Virus record (IMG/VR): IMGVR_UViG_3300032893_000176
Span: 1-37,097 of that record
Length of the DNA: 37,097 nucleotides
Origin: a virus
Reading direction: 5' to 3' (one strand)
Shown here: in pieces, positions 6,457 to 11,437 of the stretch
Layout: every line of letters starts with the position of its first letter
Position numbering within the stretch: position 1 is the first letter of the stretch
Notes under the pieces: generated by a model
Told to the model about the DNA's origin: nothing
Database searches by the model: none
What the model saw: the letters and a program-made list of their open reading frames with translations, nothing else
Translations under genes and position numbers: made by a program

Positions 6457-6654
6457 TTATCCACAAAGAATAGCTTTTTTGATATCGTTCCAATAACTAT
6501 CACTATCCATCAATGTAATCATGGAGGACAATAACTCATTCAATGTTTCAATTTTATAATCATTTTTTCTTGTTAAGTCATAAATTGCTTTAGTGCAAAA
6601 CTCAAATCCTTTTTTAAATTCTTTAGTTGTTTCATGCAAAATTATATGTGTCAT
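6457..6654 (-). CDS. Hypothetical protein
   Basis: This 65-aa helical protein (MTHIILHETTKEFKKGFEFCTKAIYDL...) is not recognised. The start at 6654 is fixed by a strong GGGAGG site 7 nt upstream and by the ATGA overlap with the 31-aa gene before it. The pattern of a 'KKGFEF...' helix followed by 'LNELLSSMITLMD' recalls the CDS at 1569-1787, but similarity is weak. Its stop falls inside a chance DnaA-box sequence. Confidence 0.6.
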   Translation of the reverse strand: MTHIILHETTKEFKKGFEFCTKAIYDLTRKNDYKIETLNELLSSMITLMDSDSYWNDIKKAILCG

Positions 6655-6746
6655 AATTGTTTCCTCCCTCTGCAATACATACATTTGTTTCCAGCACTAT
6701 AAGCGCCGCATAATTTGCATCTAAAATAAATAAATAGTTTTTTCAT
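6651..6746 (-). CDS. Minimal zinc-ribbon peptide
   Basis: This 31-aa peptide is bounded by a TAATG overlap at its start and an ATGA overlap at its stop. Its core CKLCGAYSAGNKCMYC is a compact C-x2-C...C-x2-C metal knuckle with a basic tail (RGRKQL). The double translational coupling and four spaced cysteines argue that it is a real gene despite its size. Function unknown. Confidence 0.6.
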   Translation of the reverse strand: MKKLFIYFRCKLCGAYSAGNKCMYCRGRKQL

Positions 6747-7072
6747 TAGTCAATCTTCCATTCATGATTTTTGTCTGGCACAAAGCAACTTGATTCACTG
6801 AGGCAATCATTAAAATACATAAGATGATTTACTATCCAGCCCCCAAAAACTTTAAGTCGCGTTGTTTCACTTAAATTGGCACCTTGTGAGCCATTATCTA
6901 TTAATTCCCATTGAAATTTCATTTTCTTAATACCATCCATTTCTTTGTAGTGATCAGGGTTGAAATATGTTTTACATTTAGAGCAAGATAAAAACTCACC
7001 TTTCATTCTCTCATTTTCGATTATTTTGAGGTCGAGAATTTCGCCACAATTTATACATTTATAATGGCTCAT
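6746..7072 (-). CDS. Hypothetical zinc-ribbon protein
   Basis: This 108-aa protein starts with a four-cysteine ribbon (YKCINCGEILDLK...LSCSKCKTYF). It continues with a domain containing SQGANLSETTRLKVFGGWIVNHLMYF and SSCFVPDKNHEWKI. The second part, with its TTRLKVFGGWIVNH element, has the look of a small beta-sheet domain seen in other phage and bacterial hypotheticals. The start overlaps the upstream stop (ATGA). Metal binding is likely; function unknown. Confidence 0.65.
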   Translation of the reverse strand: MSHYKCINCGEILDLKIIENERMKGEFLSCSKCKTYFNPDHYKEMDGIKKMKFQWELIDNGSQGANLSETTRLKVFGGWIVNHLMYFNDCLSESSCFVPDKNHEWKID

Positions 7073-7419
7073 TCTTCGATCTCCACTTCGATAATTTTAT
7101 AATTTCCATCCAAGTTGCTTACACATTTTTTTAGTCTTTCAAGCGATTCAAAGGCACCTGTACTGTGATAAACATTTTCGTCGTACTTACTTGGATTTAA
7201 TTCTATGGCAAGCCAAAGCTTTTTCGTTTTCGGCAACATGACGAGTTCTTTGCTAGTTGTTGAAAACCACATTGCTTCTCCATCGTATATGCAGCATATG
7301 GGAAGACATGACTTATCAGCTTTAAAATAATGCCATTCGTACGGCTCTCTGAGATCATGTTTGCGTGCGAACTTGTCGCCAGATAATGCTTTTTGTAAAT
7401 CGAAAGGCTTGTGATTCAT
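7069..7419 (-). CDS. Hypothetical protein, tandem paralogue B
   Basis: This 116-aa protein opens with a MNHKPFDLQKALSGDKF motif and contains REPYEWHYFKADKS, ELVMLPKTKKLWLAI and an acidic end IIEVEIEE. The neighbouring gene at 7416-7778 has the same modules in the same order, so the two arose by tandem duplication. The KPFDLxxALxGxxF opening is a familiar start of small phage proteins of unknown function. The start at 7419 overlaps the upstream stop (ATGA). Longer frames would run back into the paralogue. Confidence 0.75.
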   Translation of the reverse strand: MNHKPFDLQKALSGDKFARKHDLREPYEWHYFKADKSCLPICCIYDGEAMWFSTTSKELVMLPKTKKLWLAIELNPSKYDENVYHSTGAFESLERLKKCVSNLDGNYKIIEVEIEE

Positions 7420-7778
7420 TCTGTTTCTATCTCCACTTCGATAAAATTCCATCGGTCATAAGTAAGATCGGCCATTGCTTCCTCTTTTGTAGGATATGCA
7501 TCAGTTGCAGAGCGGTGCCCATTGGAACTCTGATGTTTTGAAATGCCGATCCAAACTTTTTTCGTTTTCGGCAACATGACGAGATCATAGGACGATTCTT
7601 GGGTTCTGTTATTATGACCCTCACTAGTGTAAGTAAAAATACTATTATCAAAAACACAAGCTATGCCATATAACATATTGGGTGTCTTGAAATAGTGCCA
7701 TTCGTCCGGCTCCCTCATATCTGATTTGCGCGCGAACTTTTCGCCACGAAGCGCTGCTTGCAGATCAAATGGCTTCAT
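7416..7778 (-). CDS. Hypothetical protein, tandem paralogue A
   Basis: This 120-aa protein begins MKPFDLQAALRGEKFARKSD, then REPDEWHYFK, YDLVMLPKTKKVWIGI and the acidic C-terminus FIEVEIETE. It is a clear paralogue of the next gene downstream (7069-7419), and the LVMLPKTKK region is nearly identical even at the DNA level. The start at 7778 has an AGGAGG site 9 nt upstream and overlaps the previous gene by 14 nt. The 31 extra residues of the longer frame are not supported. Function unknown. Confidence 0.75.
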   Translation of the reverse strand: MKPFDLQAALRGEKFARKSDMREPDEWHYFKTPNMLYGIACVFDNSIFTYTSEGHNNRTQESSYDLVMLPKTKKVWIGISKHQSSNGHRSATDAYPTKEEAMADLTYDRWNFIEVEIETE

Positions 7779-7995
7779 TTGAGTGTTCCTCCTGATAAAT
7801 AAAATGATTTTGAATAGTAAATTGTGATGCTTTGATATTGATTTGTATTTTAGCGTTACCGCTATATTCAATAACTAAATCCTCTGGCTTGCAATTGTAA
7901 TTGCCTAACACCTTTTTGATTTCATCTTCTATAATTCTAGCGTGTTGTTTTGCTATTTTGTATGCAATATCGTCTATCATGTTTGCCAAGTTCAT
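7765..7995 (-). CDS. Hypothetical protein
   Basis: This 76-aa protein has an N-terminal helix (NMIDDIAYKIAKQHARIIEDEIKKVL) and a beta-strand-rich second half (LVIEYSGNAKIQINIKASQFTI). No metal or membrane motif is seen. Its start overlaps the upstream gene (ATGA at 7992-7995), and its end overlaps the paralogue pair. Unrecognised. Confidence 0.65.
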   Translation of the reverse strand: MNLANMIDDIAYKIAKQHARIIEDEIKKVLGNYNCKPEDLVIEYSGNAKIQINIKASQFTIQNHFIYQEEHSNEAI

Positions 7996-8252
7996 GCTGA
8001 TTCCTCTACTTTTTCGTAAGTGGCTTCAAAGATGTCTGGTTTGCAGGGATAAAATTCGCCCTTAACTCCGCGAATAATATAGTCACCCATGCGCGCAGTC
8101 ATAATGCCTTCGAGTGTTTTTATCTGAATGCAATTATCATTACTTACAGTGAAAGTAGCGAAACATTCTGGAAAAGCAAATGAAATTTCATTAATATTTT
8201 TTCCGTCCCATTGGATTGCTTCTATCTCTATTGGTTTTTTACGGTATTTCAT
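7992..8252 (-). CDS. Conserved phage protein (MKYRKKPxxxEAxQW family)
   Basis: This 86-aa protein has the familiar pattern of a widespread phage family. It opens MKYRKKPIEIEAIQWDG, then has a variable middle and the signature GDYIIRGVKGEFYPCKPDIFEATY. The fold is probably a small beta barrel. The family occurs in early regions of many tailed phages and has no established function that I know of. It is coupled on both sides by ATGA overlaps. Confidence 0.85.
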   Translation of the reverse strand: MKYRKKPIEIEAIQWDGKNINEISFAFPECFATFTVSNDNCIQIKTLEGIMTARMGDYIIRGVKGEFYPCKPDIFEATYEKVEESA

Positions 8253-8575
8253 ACTGATTCCTTTATTATTTTTTGTAGATAATTTTTAAAATGATTCATT
8301 ATTGCATCATTAACATCGATATGCGATCCAACAGAATGTAGTGCGTTAGCAATAGCAATCGGCGTTAAATGCTGATTAGGTATTTTGACAACACTTTTTC
8401 CCTGATATGCTCCCTCATCAAATTCTAAAAACCATGAATTCTTTTCCCGAAAAACATCTGCTCCACATTTTTCGGCAAATTTTAGTAAAAAAATCCTTTC
8501 TTCTGATAACCAACTTTGTTGTGGCAATTTTTCTTGATCTTCCAAATATTTTTTTAACGGTATTTTGCTTGTCAT
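8249..8575 (-). CDS. Hypothetical protein
   Basis: This 108-aa protein has a charged N-terminus (MTSKIPLKKYLEDQEKL). A segment with FAEKCGADVFREKNSWFLEFDEG follows, and the C-terminal helices include LTPIAIANALHSVG. There is no membrane segment. The start is coupled to the acidic-protein gene upstream (ATGA). Family not recognised. Confidence 0.65.
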   Translation of the reverse strand: MTSKIPLKKYLEDQEKLPQQSWLSEERIFLLKFAEKCGADVFREKNSWFLEFDEGAYQGKSVVKIPNQHLTPIAIANALHSVGSHIDVNDAIMNHFKNYLQKIIKESV

Positions 8576-8781
8576 CTTCTCTCCCTTGAGAGCTCTGCTA
8601 ATTCATGGCTGCGTTGATCTGCATCAACACGAAAATTTTCCTCATCCTCTGACTCTTCATCATCATCAGGCTCATAGTCGCTAGCGTCTTGGCATTCGTA
8701 ATCGGTTATATCATCATCATCTTCAAAATCCTCATCTTCTAATTCTTCTATGTCATCAAACTCGTCTAGTTCATTATCCAT
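8572..8781 (-). CDS. Highly acidic protein, possible DNA mimic
   Basis: This 69-aa protein is about half Asp/Glu by count, with runs such as EDEDFEDDDD and DDDEESEDEE. Only its last ~20 residues (RVDADQRSHELAELSRERR) are mixed charge and helix-like. Extreme acidity in a small early phage protein is typical of DNA mimics that block host nucleases, restriction enzymes or nucleoid proteins (Ocr, Gam-like, some anti-CRISPRs), but also of disordered linkers. No homology is claimed. It is overlapped by 8 nt with the upstream gene. Confidence 0.65.
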   Translation of the reverse strand: MDNELDEFDDIEELEDEDFEDDDDITDYECQDASDYEPDDDEESEDEENFRVDADQRSHELAELSRERR

Positions 8782-8971
8782 CTTGCCATTCCTTTATAAG
8801 TAATCTTATGTTGCATTGTGTTTTTTCTGCTAAATTCTTTAAACAACTTTCTGAAGATGAACCTAAACAAAAATAACACCACGGACTAATTAAACCTAAC
8901 AAGCCTGTCCTTTTTCGATAGATGTAGTACCAACCATCTTTTTCTCTGTACATCCGATATTTGTATTGCAC
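8774..8971 (-). CDS. Hypothetical protein, GTG start
   Basis: This 65-aa protein (MQYKYRMYREKDGWYYIYRKRTG...) has a basic, aromatic N-terminus and two closely spaced cysteines (WCYFC). The GTG at 8971 is preferred because GGAGG lies 6 nt upstream. An in-frame ATG six codons later lacks a site at good spacing. The gene starts inside the 3' end of the membrane-protein gene at 8896-9114, overlapping it by 76 nt in another frame. Function unknown. Confidence 0.6.
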   Translation of the reverse strand: MQYKYRMYREKDGWYYIYRKRTGLLGLISPWCYFCLGSSSESCLKNLAEKTQCNIRLLIKEWQDG

Positions 8972-9114
8972 TTCACGCCTCCATTTTTCAGTGAAAGACT
9001 ATCTGCAGGCCATTTACTTTTTCTCTGTTCCCATTTAGCAAGCAAGAAAATAAATATGACCATAAAAATAATGAACCATGACTCGGACAGGCACTCCAAT
9101 AAGATATTAATCAT
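8896..9114 (-). CDS. Small single-pass membrane protein
   Basis: This 72-aa protein has one strong membrane segment (WFIIFMVIFIFLLA, residues ~13-26) followed by a basic WEQRKSKW stop-transfer and a cysteine-containing soluble tail. The ATG at 9114 overlaps the stop of the secreted-peptide gene upstream (ATGA). A TTG at 9135 would overlap it more. It could act in lysis timing, exclusion or envelope stress. A spanin-like pairing with the upstream secreted peptide is only a thought, since no lipobox is present. Confidence 0.55.
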   Translation of the reverse strand: MINILLECLSESWFIIFMVIFIFLLAKWEQRKSKWPADSLSLKNGGVKCNTNIGCTEKKMVGTTSIEKGQAC

Positions 9115-9254
9115 GGTGTACACACGGTCTGGCAACTGCTAGATCCTGCTATTTCTGTGCAATAGGTATTACAATGTTCTTGATTAAGCGCTGAACATAT
9201 AGTTGACGTTAACAAAATGATGCTTGCTGATAATGCTAAAAATTGTGATCGCAT
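9111..9254 (-). CDS. Small secreted, cysteine-rich peptide
   Basis: This 47-aa peptide begins MRSQFLALSASIILLTSTICSA, a signal peptide with a hydrophobic core and a likely cleavage after CSA. The mature part of ~25 residues has four cysteines (EHCNTYCTE...SCQTVC), suitable for two disulfides in the periplasm. GGAG precedes the ATG and the stop overlaps the membrane-protein start (ATGA). The STIC sequence is not a good lipobox. An envelope role such as superinfection exclusion is possible. Confidence 0.6.
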   Translation of the reverse strand: MRSQFLALSASIILLTSTICSALNQEHCNTYCTEIAGSSSCQTVCTP

Positions 9255-9256
9255 TT

Positions 9257-9442
9257 TTATTCTCCTTTGGTTTCTTCAAAAAAATCACTCAATAGACAGC
9301 CATCTAGCCGATTGTTTACAAAATAGTCCAAGCATTTTCTAGCTATTTTGCCTGCACGTTTCCTTTTTAACTTTAGATTAGGCGCGTTAAATGTGTCAGA
9401 TTCATAATTCATAATTTCATCAATAAATTGTTGATATGTCAT
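9257..9442 (-). CDS. Hypothetical protein, first gene of the leftward operon
   Basis: This 61-aa protein (MTYQQFIDEIMNYESDTFNAP...) has a basic middle (LKLKRKRAGKIARKC) and an acidic C-terminus (DFFEETKGE). It is the first leftward gene after the divergent control region, with AAAGGAA upstream of its ATG. Being promoter-proximal and partly basic, it could be a small regulator, but no HTH is evident. Confidence 0.65.
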   Translation of the reverse strand: MTYQQFIDEIMNYESDTFNAPNLKLKRKRAGKIARKCLDYFVNNRLDGCLLSDFFEETKGE

Positions 9443-9482
9443 TTCTATTTCCTTTTATGCGTTGATATGAGCATAGCCTAGC

Positions 9483-9506
9483 AGCATTAATGCTCGCTTG
9501 CAAGCG
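9483..9506. promoter_or_regulatory. Two abutting 12-bp perfect palindromes
   Basis: AGCATTAATGCT (9483-9494) and CGCTTGCAAGCG (9495-9506) are both perfect 12-bp palindromes lying end to end. They fall in the presumed 5' leader of the leftward transcript, between the candidate promoter and the first gene. Paired operators for a dimeric repressor, or nested RNA hairpins, are both possible. Confidence 0.5.
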
Positions 9507-9523
9507 CAATATTAATTTTTAAA

Positions 9524-9556
9524 GGTAATAGTGAAGTAACAGTGAGATAACAATTT
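9524..9556. repeat. Tandem 11-bp repeats overlapping the leftward promoter
   Basis: GGTAATAGTGA, AGTAACAGTGA and GATAACAATTT follow each other without gaps. The first two match at 9 of 11 positions and the third at about 6. An 11-bp period places each unit on the same DNA face. The array covers the -10 to -35 interval of the candidate leftward promoter, so a bound protein would control early transcription. Confidence 0.45.
9525..9553 (-). promoter_or_regulatory. Candidate leftward early promoter
   Basis: On the minus strand TTGTTA (9553-9548) and TATTAC (9530-9525) are separated by 17 bp; each matches 4 of 6 sigma70 consensus bases. Transcription would begin near 9518 and read the operon 9442 leftward. 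It is the best-spaced pair I found in the divergent region, but AT-rich DNA gives many weak matches. Confidence 0.4.
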
Positions 9557-9588
9557 CGAGGAAATTGAGTTGGTTATAAATTGTAACC
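9551..9588. promoter_or_regulatory. Two inverted repeats beside the leftward promoter
   Basis: CAATTTC-GAG-GAAATTG (9551-9567) is a perfect 7-bp inverted repeat with a 3-bp spacer. GGTTA-TAAATTG-TAACC (9572-9588) has 5-bp arms and a 7-bp spacer; the centres are 21 bp, two turns, apart. They lie just upstream of the -35 candidate and look like regulator sites. Confidence 0.4.
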
Positions 9589-9670
9589 GATTGAATGGCT
9601 TTTATCTTATTTACAAAAAATAAGCGAAGGCGTAGCGTATGCAGTATTAAGTTTATTTTTGAGACTTAGT

Positions 9671-9750
9671 GAAGGAGTGGGGGCAGTGATTAGCTACCCC
9701 ACAAATATGCAAAAAACAGAAATCCGATACCCGCATAATATCACTCCTTC
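9671..9750. promoter_or_regulatory. Nested inverted repeats in the divergent region
   Basis: GAAGGAGTG (9671-9679) pairs perfectly with CACTCCTTC (9742-9750). Inside this 80-bp frame GTGGGG/CCCCAC (9677-9682/9697-9702) forms a competing hairpin, and TATGC/GCATA is a further short pair. The outer and inner stems share bases, so they are alternatives, as in a conformational switch. No rightward promoter of good quality was found between here and the start at 9827. Confidence 0.35.
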
Positions 9751-9826
9751 TCTGAAAATCAAACATAAAATGTAACTCGCACCACGGAATTGTTTAATCT
9801 TTACCCATTAATATAAGGAAATCACC

Positions 9827-10375
9827 ATGTCCGCGATAGCACTTAGCTGGGTTGCCAGCATCCAAGTCGGTAATGCAACCGCCAAATCATTGTTAAGATT
9901 TTACGCATCACATAACTTTCAAGCCTCCAATCATTTTGAGTTCACTGTGAATACTTTGGCTCATCAACTCGAAGTCTCGGAGCGATCCATTCAAAATGCT
10001 CATGCCTATTTATTGAAAAATGGATTTATTCAACGTGAAATTCAATATGGCAAGAATGGTGTTCAATTAAGAACCGTAACGACCCTGTGCATACCTCAAG
10101 AATTCATCGATAAGTTTATGGGTAAATATACAAAATCAAATGAAAATCCTGTGGATAAGTCGGGGGGGGAGGGTGAACGTCCTGCACCCTACCCGGAAGG
10201 AGCTGCACCCTCGAGGGTGCAGGAGCTGCACCCCTTAATTATAAAAGGTAATAATAAAAAGCTTTTTTATAAGGGGGGTGAAAAAGAAAACAGCAAAAGC
10301 TATTCAACGCGTGAACATTCAAAAAGAGCCATTCGAGATATTAAACAAAAACTAAAAATGGATTGCCGTCATTGA
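9827..10375 (+). CDS. Winged-helix replication-initiator-like protein (lambda O-like role)
   Basis: This 182-aa protein has an N-terminal winged-helix region at residues ~15-95 (FEFTVNTLAHQLEVSERSIQNAHAYLLKNGFIQRE...). Next is a Gly/Pro-rich linker (~115-150) and a basic C-terminal helix (REHSKRAIRDIKQKLKM). As in lambda O, the DNA coding for the linker contains iterated sequences and an AT-rich block (10150-10276) that look like the origin the protein would bind. It is the first gene of the rightward block, with AAGGAAAT before the ATG. A transcriptional regulator role is the main alternative. No helicase, primase or polymerase gene is present, so replication would use host enzymes. Confidence 0.65.
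   Translation: MSAIALSWVASIQVGNATAKSLLRFYASHNFQASNHFEFTVNTLAHQLEVSERSIQNAHAYLLKNGFIQREIQYGKNGVQLRTVTTLCIPQEFIDKFMGKYTKSNENPVDKSGGEGERPAPYPEGAAPSRVQELHPLIIKGNNKKLFYKGGEKENSKSYSTREHSKRAIRDIKQKLKMDCRH
10150..10276. other. Candidate replication origin inside the initiator gene
   Basis: A perfect DnaA box (TGTGGATAA, 10150-10158) is followed by four CTGCACCC units: 10182-10189, 10203-10210, 10215-10222 (inverted) and 10226-10233. Units two and three form the 20-bp perfect palindrome CTGCACCCTCGAGGGTGCAG. Next comes an AT-rich segment (10235-10270, about four G/C in 36) bracketed by CCCCTTA and TAAGGGG. Iterons plus an AT-rich unwinding element within the initiator gene is the lambda/P22-type origin plan. 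Confidence 0.65.
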
Positions 10376-10401
10376 GTGACCTACATTTAGGAGCTTAAGA
10401 T

Positions 10402-10617
10402 ATGAACAAATTTGAAGATGATCCATATTGGATGCTTTATGGTAATGTCGTTCCACTTAAAAAATCGCAAGCCAAGGCCGAAAATTTGCCCGCTGTTGAA
10501 CGAACGCAGAAAAAAGGTATAAGGCTAACGGCAAAGCCGCCAACGCCTCTCAGAGCGCCTGAGCCGAGTCCTTTGTTGAAAGATTATATGATTGAAAAGG
10601 GGATTCCTGTGAAATAG
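10402..10617 (+). CDS. Hypothetical protein downstream of the initiator-like gene
   Basis: This 71-aa protein (MNKFEDDPYWMLYGNVVPL...) has a Lys/Ala/Pro-rich middle (KPPTPLRAPEPSPLL) and is probably largely disordered. AGGAG precedes the start. Its place right after the initiator-like gene and ahead of the nuclease suggests an accessory replication role, such as a loader or adaptor, but nothing in the sequence proves it. Confidence 0.6.
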   Translation: MNKFEDDPYWMLYGNVVPLKKSQAKAENLPAVERTQKKGIRLTAKPPTPLRAPEPSPLLKDYMIEKGIPVK

Positions 10618-10684
10618 ATACTTATGTATTAATACTATACAAAATAATTTTTCTATATATAATATTAACTTAGGTTATTATTGA

Positions 10685-10738
10685 CCCTTATACAACATAC
10701 TTATCCACTAAATCTGTGGATAACTAAGGGTTTACCCT
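10685..10738. other. DnaA-box palindrome cluster next to AT-rich DNA
   Basis: TTATCCAC (10701-10708) and GTGGATAA (10716-10723) form a perfect 8-bp inverted repeat with a 7-bp spacer. The right arm is a perfect DnaA box (TGTGGATAA, 10715-10723) and the left (TTATCCACT) differs at the last base. An outer repeat CCCTTA/TAAGGG and a further AGGG-TTTA-CCCT surround it. The preceding 60 bases (10618-10680) are nearly all A/T. This is a plausible host-DnaA-dependent element or second origin module in a 155-bp gap without genes. Confidence 0.55.
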
Positions 10739-10772
10739 GATAAAAATATGATCTGGTAGGAAATGGCAGAAA

Positions 10773-11099
10773 ATGACAGGCCGCAAAATAGATGCCAACC
10801 AACGTGAGATAGTCAAATGCTTACGAAATCTTGGCGTATCTGTTTTTATTATGTCCAATATGGGAAGAGGCTGCCCAGATTTATTGCTTTCTATTTTCGG
10901 CATTACTGCAATTGCGGAAATAAAAGACGGCAGCAAGCCGCCATCAGCTCAAAAGTTAACTAAGGCTCAAAAAGATTTCGCTGCAAACTGGAAAGGAGAT
11001 TATTACGTCATCCGATCTGTGGAAGATGCGATTAATCTTGTGTCCACTTTAAGGATGAAATCAAATGTTAGTAAGCAAATGCCACCATGCCCAAGTTAG
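10773..11099 (+). CDS. VRR-NUC domain nuclease
   Basis: This 108-aa protein is a stand-alone VRR-NUC (PD-(D/E)xK) domain: an N-terminal helix, then GRGCPDLLL (Asp36), a strand with AEIKDG (Glu49-x-Lys51) and a Gln-containing helix (LTKAQKDF). Small phage VRR-NUC enzymes act on branched or forked DNA and are commonly found near replication and packaging genes, perhaps as junction resolvases before packaging. The start at 10773 has AGGAA upstream. It overlaps the next gene by 35 nt. Confidence 0.85.
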   Translation: MTGRKIDANQREIVKCLRNLGVSVFIMSNMGRGCPDLLLSIFGITAIAEIKDGSKPPSAQKLTKAQKDFAANWKGDYYVIRSVEDAINLVSTLRMKSNVSKQMPPCPS

Positions 11100-11316
11100 C
11101 GTCATTGAAACTGAAAATGGTGCGTATTATGTCTGTGCAATTTGTGATAGGTCATGCGATACTTATTGTGTAATGTGTTTTCAGGATTGGCTTGAGGCAA
11201 AGGATATTGAAAATGAAACTATGGAATTGGATAAAATATTTACTATGCCGTCATTGGATCCGGGTAGTAATAGTGATTATTTTGTGTCTACTGCTGAAAG
11301 TTTGCGTCCTCGATGA
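11065..11316 (+). CDS. Small zinc-binding protein
   Basis: This 83-aa protein has a cysteine/histidine cluster (CHHAQV...YYVCAICDRSCDTYCVMC) typical of small phage zinc-binding proteins, followed by an acidic tail. It starts inside the end of the nuclease gene. From position 11213 the same DNA also codes, in another frame, for the membrane protein at 11213-11413, so the C-terminal third of this protein is constrained by an overlapping gene. Function unknown. Confidence 0.6.
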   Translation: MLVSKCHHAQVSVIETENGAYYVCAICDRSCDTYCVMCFQDWLEAKDIENETMELDKIFTMPSLDPGSNSDYFVSTAESLRPR

Positions 11317-11413
11317 GCCTATTAAAGATGAAGAAGATTTGACCAACGATCTTGAAGATGCTGTTTTAATTATGGTCTATAATGGTGATGAAGATTTAAC
11401 CAGTGAAACTTAG
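11213..11413 (+). CDS. Candidate holin, overlapping the zinc-protein gene
   Basis: This 66-aa protein starts MKLWNWIKYLLCRHW, with AAGGA 9 nt upstream of the ATG. It has one long hydrophobic segment (VVIVIILCLLLKVCV, residues ~19-33) preceded by basic residues and followed by a strongly acidic tail (DEPIKDEEDLTNDLEDA). The charge pattern predicts N-in, C-out. It ends 24 nt before the endolysin start, the normal place for a holin. One membrane span would put it with class III-type holins. The overlap in a second frame is unusual but the binding site and downstream coding extension (beyond 11316) support it. Confidence 0.6.
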   Translation: MKLWNWIKYLLCRHWIRVVIVIILCLLLKVCVLDEPIKDEEDLTNDLEDAVLIMVYNGDEDLTSET

Positions 11414-11437
11414 TGTCAATATTTATAGAGATTAACC

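Noticed and set aside
6457-6465. A perfect DnaA box (TTATCCACA) in the leftward genes.
   Set aside because: It is single, lies at the end of a CDS without AT-rich flank or partner sites, and one or so is expected by chance in 37 kb of AT-rich DNA.
9524-9556. CRISPR-like short repeats in the divergent region.
   Set aside because: The repeats are contiguous 11-mers without spacers, so they are operator- or iteron-like and not a CRISPR array; no array or cas gene was seen anywhere.
9800-9826. TTGTTT...TATAAG as a rightward promoter for the initiator-like gene.
   Set aside because: The -10 would lie on top of the ribosome binding site and transcription would begin at the start codon, so it is unlikely to serve this gene.
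10724-10936. Leftward 70-codon ORF opposite the VRR-NUC nuclease gene.
   Set aside because: It is a shadow of a clearly conserved gene on the other strand and has no ribosome binding site.
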